DNA of 16,398 nucleotides from JANYJJ01 sp038241115 (GTDB lineage: Bacteria; Pseudomonadota; Gammaproteobacteria; Burkholderiales; Burkholderiaceae_C). Where the stretch lies: the NCBI GenBank assembly GCA_038241115.1, contig JBBRGA010000078.1, positions 1-16,398 of the forward strand. Direction: 5' to 3'. This document shows, one piece after another, positions 1-7,947 of this stretch. Under the pieces are notes generated by a model that saw only the letters and a program-made list of their open reading frames with translations, did no database searches and had not been told where the DNA came from. A program made the translations under genes and the position numbers. The first letter of the stretch is position 1, and every line of letters starts with the position of its first letter.

Positions 1-43
1 AACCAACCCATTCAATCACGTCAATCCAGCGCCATGACCGTCG

Positions 44-167
44 GCCTAACCCTTAGCTCAACTCGGACCCCGCCTGCATTGCCTTCCGCTCTTTCTCTTG
101 GTACCGCTTCCTCGGCTTCGTTCTGCGCCTCGGTGCAGGCGGGGCCGGTTAGCTTCCTTCGTTAGAC
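44..167 (+). other. attC: integron attC recombination site (59-base element)
   Basis: The site is bounded by an R'' box GCCTAAC (44-50) and an R' box GTTAGAC (161-167). The arms between them pair imperfectly. AGCT (55-58) pairs with AGCT (151-154), AAC (60-62) with GTT (148-150), CGG (64-66) with CCG (145-147), and CCCCGCCTGCA (68-78) perfectly with TGCAGGCGGGG (134-144). Bases C59, T63 and A67 are left unpaired on one side only. Extrahelical bases of this kind, G and T on the bottom strand, are the hallmark that IntI uses to choose the recombinogenic strand. Bases 79-133 form the variable terminal loop, and 51-54 with 155-160 form the unpaired central spacer. The total of about 124 bp is within the normal attC range. 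By analogy with other sites, recombination would cut between G161 and T162. The orientation implies that a cassette gene ends left of the window and a new cassette begins at 162. No integrase gene is visible. Confidence 0.85.
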
Positions 168-194
168 GCCACAAGCAATCCTCCGCAGCGCTCG

Positions 195-223
195 TTGCCC
201 TCATGTAGCTCTTGAGCTACACT
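195..223 (+). promoter_or_regulatory. promoter of the toxin-antitoxin cassette
   Basis: TTGCCC (195-200) and TACACT (218-223) are separated by exactly 17 bp and resemble sigma70 -35 and -10 hexamers. Transcription would begin near 230, which is the A of the preferred toxin ATG. The mRNA may therefore be leaderless, and indeed no Shine-Dalgarno sequence precedes that ATG. Cassette-borne toxin-antitoxin systems usually carry their own promoter, unlike most cassette genes. The hexamer matches are by eye. Confidence 0.5.
204..221. promoter_or_regulatory. palindromic operator of the toxin-antitoxin operon
   Basis: TGTAGCTC (204-211) and GAGCTACA (214-221) form a perfect 8+8 bp inverted repeat with a TT centre. 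It covers the end of the promoter spacer and most of the putative -10 hexamer. Its position is what autorepression by the HTH antitoxin, or by the toxin-antitoxin complex, would need. The palindrome is seen directly. Its role as an operator is inferred from toxin-antitoxin operon architecture. Confidence 0.65.
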
Positions 224-229
224 TCATCA

Positions 230-523
230 ATGCGAGTCGAGAAGACCGGCGAGTACCGCGACTGGATCGACGGTTTGAAGGATCAGTTCGGGCGCGCGCG
301 GGTGCTGATGCGCGTTGATCGCCTGATCCACGGTAATCCTGGCGTGCATCGCAATCTGACAGAAGGCGTGTCTGAGCTCAAAGTCGACGTAGGTCCTGGG
401 TACAGGGTGTACTACTCGCAACGTGGGAACAGACTACTTCTGCTGATTGCAGGAGGTGACAAGTCAACCCAGGCCAAGGACATCGCCAAGGCACTGGAAC
501 TCAACCGGAATTCCTTGGAGTAG
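230..523 (+). CDS. RelE/ParE-superfamily toxin (HI1419-like addiction module killer)
   Basis: This is a 97-residue protein counted from ATG 230. The open frame extends to TTG 212, but that codon lies inside the operator palindrome, and family members usually start at the later position. The core resembles the HI1419/TIGR02683 'addiction module killer' group of the RelE/ParE superfamily. It has an N-terminal region with DWIDGLKD, then RVDRLIHGNPG, then GVSELKVDVGPGYRVYY, and a C-terminal GGDKSTQAKDI stretch. Relatives act as ribosome-associated mRNA interferases or related poisons. The exact target here is not evident. The antitoxin start lies 5 bp after the stop, so the pair forms one operon with the toxin first, the order typical of HI1419/HI1420 and higBA modules. 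Location directly after attC marks it as a gene-cassette passenger, where such modules help stabilise arrays. Confidence 0.88.
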   Translation: MRVEKTGEYRDWIDGLKDQFGRARVLMRVDRLIHGNPGVHRNLTEGVSELKVDVGPGYRVYYSQRGNRLLLLIAGGDKSTQAKDIAKALELNRNSLE

Positions 524-528
524 TCGCC

Positions 529-858
529 ATGACCAAGATTGCGACAAAGAAGTCGACGAAGACGAAGACCACGGCTTACGACGTGTCGGAGCATCTGCGC
601 ACGCCGGAGGAGATGGCGGCCTACTTGGACGCCTGGCTTGAGGAAGCGCCAGAGGATGCTGCCGGCATCGCCCGCGCCTTGGGCGACATTGCTCGAGCCA
701 AAGGTATGTCGCAAGTAGCCAAAGATGCTGGCCTCAGCCGCGAGAGCCTCTACCGTGCTCTGAGCGCCGAAGGAAATCCCAGTTTTGCCACCGTGCTCAA
801 GGTAGCTAAAGCTCTTGGCGTAAGGCTTCACGCTCAGGCCGTGCCGAGTGGCACCTAA
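529..858 (+). CDS. HTH antitoxin of the HI1420/HigA-like family
   Basis: This 109-residue protein has a Lys/Thr-rich N-terminal tail (residues 1-15). An acidic segment containing LRTPEEMAAYLDAWLEE follows, then a Cro/C1-like helix-turn-helix around MSQVAKDAGLSRESLYRAL and NPSFATVLKVAKALGV. This pattern is that of the HI1420/TIGR02684 antidote family, which binds the cognate toxin and represses its own operon. GGAG at 517-520 gives a clear ribosome site for ATG 529, unlike the toxin, which has none. That difference would favour antitoxin synthesis. The stop TAA (856-858) lies inside ACCTAAC (853-859), an attC R''-like heptamer, as is usual for cassette genes. The rest of an attC cannot be recognised downstream. 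Confidence 0.88.
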   Translation: MTKIATKKSTKTKTTAYDVSEHLRTPEEMAAYLDAWLEEAPEDAAGIARALGDIARAKGMSQVAKDAGLSRESLYRALSAEGNPSFATVLKVAKALGVRLHAQAVPSGT

Positions 859-859
859 C

Positions 860-1424
860 CCCCTACAGGGACTTCCCATCTTCTTCAAGACTGGTATTGG
901 GTTTTCCTTTTGATTCGCTGATTTTTTAGATCGATGTGGCCGCTGCTCGGCTTGGGCTCGAACGCGACGCTTGTCCTTGATTACCACCGCCACTGGGGCG
1001 AAGCACTGTCAAGGCAAGGGACGCGAAGGGTGAACACGATCTGACGAAGATGAAATCGCGTCGCAATCCCTGCGCGTCAAATCTCAAGAAGTCGATAACC
1101 ATGCTGCTGGCCCTCGTGTAATCCCCGTCGCAGCCCTCTGCTTCTTCAGAATCAGACTGAAAAACGCTATCTATTCTTGGTGCCTTGCTGCCTCGGCGCC
1201 GTTGTTGAAAAGTAAGAATTCCCGTTCTATTTGATCGAGCAGAAGTAAAAAGGGCTGCATCCCTTTGCCTGCGCTTGGCTCGCAAACAACCCGACCTACT
1301 GCCGTTCGTTAGTCGTGATTTCGCGTGCTCCACCTGCGCATGCGCGCTGTCTTGCCTGCCGAGCGAGCTGGCTGGTGAGACCATCACGCCTGCAGCAAAG
1401 CAGGCAACCCACGAAAGGTAAAAA
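860..1424. other. long non-coding gap, no gene supported
   Basis: This 565-bp stretch between the antitoxin and glk is visibly more AT-rich than the flanking genes. The longest open frame (926-1387, minus) encodes a Ser/Arg-rich, low-complexity-looking product with no domain I recognise and no ribosome site, so I do not call it. Small palindromes are present. AAAGGG (1249-1254) with CCCTTT (1261-1266) resembles a weak leftward terminator. GCCTGC (1388-1393) with GCAGGC (1400-1405) sits just upstream of the glk ribosome site. The stretch may be decayed cassette-array DNA, with the glk promoter near its right end. Confidence 0.4.
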
Positions 1425-2402
1425 ATGGCTCCTGGCTATCCCAGGTTAATCGGCGACATAGGCGGAACCAATGCGCGTTGGGCTTGGCAAGATGCTCCGC
1501 GCGCTGCCTTGCAGCATTACCGCGAATACCCCTGCGCGCAGTTTGAATCGGTGCTGGCGGTCATCGAGCGCTACCTCGGCGACCAGCGCTTGCCTCAGCC
1601 AGCGCAAGCGGCTTTCGGAATTGCCACCCCTGTGACGGGTGATGTGGTTCAGATGACGAATCACCATTGGACCTTTTCAATTCAAGACCTCAAGCGGGCG
1701 CTGAGCTTGTCGCAGTGCTTGGTGTTGAACGACTTTGCCGCCATCGCGGCTGCCTTGCCCGCTTTGGGTTCTGCCGACGTTCGCCGTGTCGGTGGCGGTG
1801 AAGCGGAAGGTGCCGAGCCAATGGCTGTGTTGGGTCCGGGAACGGGTCTGGGCGTGGCGAGTCTGGTCTACGCCGCAGCAGGTGCCGTTGTGGTGGCCGG
1901 CGAAGGCGGTCACGTGAGTTTGGCGGCGACCAACTCACGCGAGTTCGCAGTCATCGGCTGGTTGCAAAAGCGCTATGGACACGCCTCCGCCGAGCGCGCC
2001 ATTTCAGGGCCCGGCCTGGTCAACCTGTACAGCGCGATTTGTGCGCTGGACGGAAAACTAGCGAAGGATTTGAGTCCTTCTCAAGTCAGCGCCCATGCGT
2101 TGACCGACGACGGCTGCGGCGTGCACGAAGAATGCAAAGCAGCTTTGCAATTGTTCGGCGCCTTCTTGGGCGGCGTGGCGGGTAATTTGGCGTTGACGCT
2201 GGGCGCGCGCGGCGGTGTCTACATCGGCGGCGGCATTGTTCAGCGCTTGGGCACCGCATTTGATGCGCTGCCTTTTCGGGAACGCTTTGAAGACAAGGGT
2301 CGTTTTCGCGGCTATTTGGAAAAAATCCCGACCCTTGTCATCACCGCGCCGGCCCCTGCACTTCACGGCGCGGCCCGCGCGTTGGATGCGCTGAACGCTT
2401 AG
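1425..2402 (+). CDS. glk: glucokinase (ROK-independent Glk family)
   Basis: Glk phosphorylates glucose to glucose-6-phosphate with ATP in the cytoplasm. The 325-residue length is normal for the bacterial Glk family. The N-terminal phosphate-binding motif GDIGGTNARWA (10-20) is intact. LNDFAA (101-106) supplies the likely catalytic base Asp103. GPGTGLG (137-143) is the second nucleotide-binding loop, and EGGH (160-163) and ERAISGPGL (190-198) are typical glucose-site and family motifs. ATG 1425 is preceded by AAAGG (1414-1418) at good spacing. The gene stands alone on this strand. Its stop is one base from the metF stop on the opposite strand, so the two transcripts must overlap at their 3' ends. 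Confidence 0.95.
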   Translation: MAPGYPRLIGDIGGTNARWAWQDAPRAALQHYREYPCAQFESVLAVIERYLGDQRLPQPAQAAFGIATPVTGDVVQMTNHHWTFSIQDLKRALSLSQCLVLNDFAAIAAALPALGSADVRRVGGGEAEGAEPMAVLGPGTGLGVASLVYAAAGAVVVAGEGGHVSLAATNSREFAVIGWLQKRYGHASAERAISGPGLVNLYSAICALDGKLAKDLSPSQVSAHALTDDGCGVHEECKAALQLFGAFLGGVAGNLALTLGARGGVYIGGGIVQRLGTAFDALPFRERFEDKGRFRGYLEKIPTLVITAPAPALHGAARALDALNA

Positions 2403-2403
2403 G

Positions 2404-3261
2404 TCAGAGCCCCAAGCGTTTGCAAATTTCCAGCGTCGCGCCGGATTGGTTCATGGAGTAGAAGTGAAGGCCGGGCACGCCAGCCAAGCGCAATTGATCG
2501 CACAGATCGGTGATCACGTCCAGGCCAAACGCCTTGATCGACTCGGTGTCGTCACCGAAACCTTGCAAGCGCAGGCGCATCCAGCGTGGAATTTCAGCAC
2601 CGCATGCGTCGGCGAAACGAATGATGCCGCTGGCGTTGGTGATGGGCATGATGCCGGGCACCACCGGAATGTCAGCACCCAGGGCGTAGGCGTCATCGAC
2701 AAACCGAAAGTAGGCGTCGGTGTTGAAAAACATCTGCGTGATGCTCGAGGTGGCGCCGGCTTTGACCTTGGTCACGTAGGCCTGCAAATCGGCCTGCGGT
2801 GAGCGCGCCTGGGGGTGCATTTCGGGATAGGCACCAACCTCGATGTGGAAGTATTCGCCGGTGTGTTCGCGTATGAAAGCGACCAAGTCGCTGGCATAGC
2901 GAAACTCTCCCATGCCGGCCCCGCCGCCGCCGTAGCCGCTGGGCAAGTCACCGCGCAGGGCCACCAAACGGCGTATGCCAACGGCCTTCATCTGTGCCAA
3001 TTTTTCGGTGATGGATTCGCGGTTGGCGCCGATGCACGAGAAGTGCGGCGCGCCGTCGAAACCTTCGGCAAAGATGGCTTGCACCGCACTCAGCGTGCCG
3101 TCCTGGGTGCTGCCGCCCGCGCCGTAAGTGACCGAGCAAAACTCGGGCTTCAGCGCATAAAGCTGTTGGCGCACGGCCGCCAACTTGAGCACGCCTTCAG
3201 GAGTTTTGGGCGGGAAAAACTCAAAGCTCAGCGGGAGCTTTGCAGATGTGTCACGAATCAT
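2404..3261 (-). CDS. metF: 5,10-methylenetetrahydrofolate reductase
   Basis: MetF reduces 5,10-methylene-THF to 5-methyl-THF using FAD and NADH, supplying the methyl group for methionine synthesis. I choose ATG 3261 (285 residues) because AAGGA lies just upstream and the protein then begins with the usual MetF N-terminus. The open frame extends 47 codons further but overlaps tlyA. SFEFFPPK (12-19) carries Glu14, equivalent to the catalytic Glu28 of E. coli MetF. TYGAGGS (45-51) and ALRGDLP (101-107, with the FAD-contacting Asp105) are intact. It follows tlyA by 29 bp and is probably the last gene of an ahcY-tlyA-metF transcription unit controlled by the upstream SAH riboswitch. Confidence 0.95.
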   Translation of the reverse strand: MIRDTSAKLPLSFEFFPPKTPEGVLKLAAVRQQLYALKPEFCSVTYGAGGSTQDGTLSAVQAIFAEGFDGAPHFSCIGANRESITEKLAQMKAVGIRRLVALRGDLPSGYGGGGAGMGEFRYASDLVAFIREHTGEYFHIEVGAYPEMHPQARSPQADLQAYVTKVKAGATSSITQMFFNTDAYFRFVDDAYALGADIPVVPGIMPITNASGIIRFADACGAEIPRWMRLRLQGFGDDTESIKAFGLDVITDLCDQLRLAGVPGLHFYSMNQSGATLEICKRLGL

Positions 3262-3290
3262 TTGGAGTCCTTCACAAAAGCGCGCTCGCA

Positions 3291-4070
3291 TCAAGCAGGC
3301 TGCGCCCAGACAAAAAATTCGGTGTTGCCTTCGCCGTTGCGATGACCCGCGGAAATGGGGCTTTGAAAGTAGGCCGACACCTTGAGTGACAGCGCCTTGC
3401 AAGCCGTGCGAATTCGCGTTTCCACCACCGCGAAAGAGGCCACGCCGTTGACAATTTCTTTGACGATGCCACCCTTGCCGATGTGTTCGGGCTGCAACTC
3501 GAACTGCGGCTTCACCAGCATCAGCAAGTGGCCGTCAGTCGCCAAGAAATTCACCAGTGTGGGCAACACCAAAGTAAGCGAGATGAACGACAAATCTCCG
3601 GTCACGAGGCCGAAGCTGTGCGGTGCATGCTCGGCCGCAAAGGCCGTACCGCTCACGTCGCGCGCATTCACGCCTTCATAGGCCTGGACTTGAGCATTCG
3701 CTGCCAAGCTTGCATGCAGTTGGCCGTGGCCCACGTCAATACCGACGACCGTTTTCGCGCCTTGCTGCAACAGCACATCGGTGAAGCCGCCGGTGCTTTG
3801 ACCCGCATCCAGGCAAGTCCAACCCGCCACGCTGAACCCACATTTCGACAGCGCGCTTTCCAACTTCAAACCACCGCGAGACACAAAGCGAAGCTCGGCG
3901 TCGTCGGTGATTTGCAACTCGCAGTCTTCCGGCAAATCCTCACCCGCCTTGCGCGGCACCGTCCAACCTTTGGGCCCCAACCAACGCACCGCGCCCCCGT
4001 CAATCAACCGCGCAGCAGCCGACCGCGTAGGGGCCAAACCTTTCAGCAAAACCAACTGATCAGCACGCAT
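3291..4070 (-). CDS. tlyA: TlyA-family rRNA 2'-O-methyltransferase
   Basis: TlyA proteins use SAM to 2'-O-methylate cytidines in ribosomal RNA. Some members have been reported as haemolysins, but the methyltransferase role is the better supported one. From ATG 4070 the protein has 259 residues. An S4 RNA-binding domain lies at about 1-60 (MRADQLVLLKGLAPTRSAA...RLI), followed by the conserved VSRGG (63-67). An FtsJ/RrmJ-like Rossmann domain carries the SAM motif LDAGQSTGGF (87-96), then GDLSFIS (158-164) and KPQFE (197-201). A TTG at 4118 would add 16 residues, but family members begin at the MRADQ position. No strong ribosome site precedes either start. It lies between ahcY and metF on the same strand and is a consumer of SAM that yields SAH. 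Confidence 0.88.
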   Translation of the reverse strand: MRADQLVLLKGLAPTRSAAARLIDGGAVRWLGPKGWTVPRKAGEDLPEDCELQITDDAELRFVSRGGLKLESALSKCGFSVAGWTCLDAGQSTGGFTDVLLQQGAKTVVGIDVGHGQLHASLAANAQVQAYEGVNARDVSGTAFAAEHAPHSFGLVTGDLSFISLTLVLPTLVNFLATDGHLLMLVKPQFELQPEHIGKGGIVKEIVNGVASFAVVETRIRTACKALSLKVSAYFQSPISAGHRNGEGNTEFFVWAQPA

Positions 4071-4111
4071 GTCGGAATCGCACGCGTAGAAACGTGCGGG
4101 TTGATCAAGCA

Positions 4112-4184
4112 ATCCCAAAGTCCGGGTTCCCCGGGCCGAAGGGAGCGCCCCTCGGGGGCAGGAGCGAAGTGACTGGGGGGCTAA
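4112..4184. repeat. GC-rich palindromic intergenic element, probably a dispersed Comamonadaceae repeat
   Basis: The gap between the ahcY stop and tlyA contains CCGGG-TTC-CCCGG (4122-4134), GCCCC-TCG-GGGGC (4147-4159) and a run of six G (4175-4180) close to the ahcY stop. Short C/G-run palindromic sequences of this type, reading TAGCCCCCCAGTCAC on the minus strand, occur many times between genes in Comamonadaceae as I remember them. No T-run follows either hairpin, so it is not a classical terminator. It could attenuate transcription or stabilise the ahcY message. Family membership is from memory and unverified. Confidence 0.5.
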
Positions 4185-5693
<1,509 letters not shown>

Positions 5694-5704
5694 GTGAAGG
5701 CTCC

Positions 5705-5788
5705 AAAAAAAATAGGAACCTGCGCGTGGTGCGGGGGCGGAAAGTCAGAGGGAATTTGTCTCTCACCCACGATGACACACGTGCAGGT
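5705..5788 (-). terminator. possible riboswitch-linked intrinsic terminator in the ahcY leader
   Basis: On the minus strand ACCTGCACGTG (5788-5778) can pair with CACGCGCAGGT (5728-5718) with a single A-C mismatch. The second arm is followed by TCCTA and then eight U residues (5712-5705), directly before the ahcY ribosome site. The first arm abuts the last paired strand of the SAH aptamer (5794-5789), which suggests an aptamer-versus-terminator choice. The loop is long (49 nt). An alternative hairpin, CGTGGGTG with CACCACG, competes for part of the second arm, so the structure is only tentative. Confidence 0.35.
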
Positions 5789-5852
5789 GAGCGCTGTTGC
5801 ATGAAGATTTCCGAGCCTAGGGCACTGAGTGCCTTGCAACGCTCCTCGGAAG
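5783..5852 (-). ncRNA. SAH riboswitch aptamer
   Basis: Read on the minus strand from 5850, the leader begins TCCGAGGAGCGTTGCAAGG and closes with CAGCGCTCACC. These are the conserved blocks of the SAH-binding (ahcY) riboswitch known from beta- and gammaproteobacteria. The pairings fit. CCGAG (5849-5845) pairs with CTCGG (near 5815-5811), GAGCG (5845-5841) with CGCTC (5793-5789), and a GGCAC-TCA-GTGCC hairpin fills the variable arm. The TTG of GTTGC and a downstream CAA can extend the first helix. SAH-bound aptamers of this class switch expression on. A TACACT -10 candidate (5864-5859) would start the RNA at about 5852, right at the aptamer. Confidence 0.9.
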
Positions 5853-5858
5853 CTTTGA

Positions 5859-5864
5859 AGTGTA
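5859..5864 (-). promoter_or_regulatory. candidate -10 element of the ahcY promoter
   Basis: TACACT on the minus strand matches TATAAT at four of six positions. It lies 8 bp before the first base of the SAH aptamer, the expected distance to a transcription start. No convincing -35 hexamer is found 16-18 bp upstream, so the promoter may be weak or activator-dependent. Confidence 0.35.
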
Positions 5865-5920
5865 AACGCTGAGCAAGTGGGGCTGGTCTCCAGTCTGCGT
5901 CGCCGTGCAAAACTCCTCAT

Positions 5921-6724
5921 ATGAAGCCAGTTTTTCCGCAGCCTTGGAGTCACGTCTCCTGCGCCGATGTGCGCGCTGTTCGCGGCGTGCTTACAGACAT
6001 CGACGACACCTTGACCACCGAAGGTGCCATCACGCCGGATGCATTTCAAGCGCTCGCCGACTTGCGCGCAGCCGGCCTGGCAGTCATCGCCATCACCGGA
6101 CGGCCAATGGGGTGGAGCCAAGGTTTTGCGATGGACTGGCCGATTGACGCCATCGTGGCCGAAAACGGCGCGGTGGCTTTGTTCCGCCAAAACGATGCAT
6201 TGCAAGTGGAGTTCGAGCAAGCCGAAGACGTCCGCGCGGCCAACGCGCTGCGTTTGCAAGCCGTGGCAGCACGTGTGCTGCGCGAAGTGCCGGGCGCCAA
6301 GCTGGCTCGCGACAGCGCAGGCCGCGTCACCGACATCGCGGTGGACCACGGCGAGTTCGCGCACTTGAACCCCGCTCAAATAGAACGCGTGCTCGGCGTG
6401 ATGCGTGACTGTGGCATGACGGCCACGGTCAGCTCCATTCACATCAACGGCTGGTTTGGCCATCACCACAAGCTCAGCGGCGCGCGCTGGATCACGCAGC
6501 GTTTGCATCAAATCAGCATCGACGATGAACTGGAGCGATGGGTTTATGTAGGCGACTCCACCAACGACCAATTGATGTTTGGCCACTTCCCCATCAGCGT
6601 GGGCGTGGCCAACCTCTTGCGCTTCAAAGACGACTTGACCCTGTGGCCTGCGTTCATCACGCAGGCTGAGCGCGGTGCAGGTTTTGCTGAAGTGGCAGAC
6701 ACGCTTTTGGCAGCGCGCACTTGA
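5921..6724 (+). CDS. HAD-superfamily phosphatase, subfamily IIB
   Basis: This 267-residue protein carries all four HAD motifs. Motif I is DIDDT (26-30), with nucleophile Asp26 and acid/base Asp28. Motif II is Thr59 in ITGRP, motif III is Lys184 in HHKLSG, and motif IV is GDSTNDQLMF (211-220). The cap between motifs II and III places it in type IIB (Cof-like, trehalose- and sucrose-phosphatase relatives), which dephosphorylates sugar phosphates or other small phosphoesters. The substrate cannot be read from the sequence. It diverges from ahcY across the riboswitch region, and its stop overlaps the start of the MFS gene. ATG 5921 is the first ATG before motif I and lacks a strong ribosome site. 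Confidence 0.85.
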   Translation: MKPVFPQPWSHVSCADVRAVRGVLTDIDDTLTTEGAITPDAFQALADLRAAGLAVIAITGRPMGWSQGFAMDWPIDAIVAENGAVALFRQNDALQVEFEQAEDVRAANALRLQAVAARVLREVPGAKLARDSAGRVTDIAVDHGEFAHLNPAQIERVLGVMRDCGMTATVSSIHINGWFGHHHKLSGARWITQRLHQISIDDELERWVYVGDSTNDQLMFGHFPISVGVANLLRFKDDLTLWPAFITQAERGAGFAEVADTLLAART

Positions 6725-7926
6725 ACAGCACATCCAGCACGTCGGGCAAACCGATTTCCGCTTTGTGGGTGGCCGCTGGCTTGGCCTTGGGTGCGGCCAT
6801 TTCCCTGGGCTTGGCGCGCTTTTCATACGCACTCATCTTGCCGCCGATGCGCGCCGATCTGGGCTGGAACTACTTCACCGCCGGTGCCATGAACACCGCC
6901 AATGCCGCGGGCTATTTGTTGGGCGCGTTGATGACACCGCGCCTGCTTCAAAACTGGGGCGCGCGGCGTTTATTTTTGGTTGGCTGCCTTGCCACGGCGG
7001 TCTTGCTGGCAGCTCACGGCAGCGTATTGGCCGAGGCCTCGCTGCTGACTTTTCGCCTGCTGACCGGCATCAGCAGTGCGTTGGTTTTTGTCGCCGGCGG
7101 CTTGATGGCAGCGCGGCTTGGCGCGGGCCAGGCCAATGCCGGTTTGGTGCTGGGGATTTACTACGGCGGTACCGGCGTGGGCATCATTGTTTCGACACTG
7201 TTGGTGCCTTCATTGGCTGCGCGTGATGTGGGCCACGCATGGCAGGGCGCATGGTGGGGCTTGGCGTCTGCGGCGCTGCTGGCCACGCTTATCAGCGCAT
7301 GGGCCACGCGACGACAAATCGAGCCACCGCGGCCGCCGAGTCATGAAACACAGCGCTTCCTTTGGCGAGCTTTTACTTTTGGCTTGGCTGGCTACTTCAT
7401 GTTTGGGTTGGGCTACATCGGCTACATGACTTTCACCGTCACGTTGCTGCGCGAACAAGGCCTGCAAAGCAGCTTGGTGAACGCCTATTTCTGCGTGCTG
7501 GGTGTCGGCGTGATGGCATCGTCCTGGCTATGGGCCCGCCTGCTGCAACGCCATCGCGGCGGTTTGCCCATGGCACTGTTGAACGGCCTGCTGGCTTTGG
7601 CCACTTTGCTGCCGGTGTTGAGCACGCAGGCGGTGGTGGTGTTCGCATCGGGCGCGCTGTTTGGAGGTGTGTTTTTGTCTGTGGTGGCGAGCACCACGGC
7701 GTTGGTGCGACACAACCTGCCAACCAGCGCGTGGTCGGGCGGCATCTCAGCCTTTACGGTGGTGTTTGCCGCAGGCCAAATCGTCGGACCCAGCGCGGTG
7801 GGTTGGCTGGCCGACTCGAGTGGCGGCGGGTCGGGCGGCCTGCAAACCGGTTTGGCCTGTTCAGCCGCCGTGCTGGCGTTGGGATCGCTGTTGGCGTCTC
7901 AGCAAAAACCTCTGGCGCGCGATTGA
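6721..7926 (+). CDS. YbfB/YjiJ-family MFS transporter
   Basis: This 401-residue protein is a 12-helix major facilitator. It is dominated by hydrophobic segments rich in Gly and Ala, with a soluble loop around residues 198-213 (TRRQIEPPRPPSHETQR) dividing the two six-helix halves. The first helix region, ISLGLARFSYALILPPMRADLGW, is characteristic of the YbfB/YjiJ family, inner-membrane exporters of unknown substrate. TTG 6721 overlaps the preceding stop as TTGA, implying translational coupling to the HAD gene. An internal TTG at 6763 (before WVAAG) is an alternative start, and no ribosome site distinguishes them. The link to a phosphatase is positional only, and I would not infer a shared substrate. 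Confidence 0.82.
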   Translation: MNSTSSTSGKPISALWVAAGLALGAAISLGLARFSYALILPPMRADLGWNYFTAGAMNTANAAGYLLGALMTPRLLQNWGARRLFLVGCLATAVLLAAHGSVLAEASLLTFRLLTGISSALVFVAGGLMAARLGAGQANAGLVLGIYYGGTGVGIIVSTLLVPSLAARDVGHAWQGAWWGLASAALLATLISAWATRRQIEPPRPPSHETQRFLWRAFTFGLAGYFMFGLGYIGYMTFTVTLLREQGLQSSLVNAYFCVLGVGVMASSWLWARLLQRHRGGLPMALLNGLLALATLLPVLSTQAVVVFASGALFGGVFLSVVASTTALVRHNLPTSAWSGGISAFTVVFAAGQIVGPSAVGWLADSSGGGSGGLQTGLACSAAVLALGSLLASQQKPLARD

Positions 7927-7947
7927 GGCAGCCTTCAAGTCAGCCTC

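Noticed and set aside
412..993. A 193-codon minus-strand frame over the toxin-antitoxin genes
   Set aside because: It is a shadow of two well-supported rightward genes.
1308..1314. GTTAGTC as an R' box closing an attC for the toxin-antitoxin cassette
   Set aside because: It does not fit GTTRRRY strictly, lies about 450 bp from the R''-like box, and has no complementary arm structure.
926..1387. A 153-codon minus-strand frame left of glk
   Set aside because: It has no ribosome site, no recognisable fold and an Arg/Ser-rich composition. It is kept only as a note for the orphan region.
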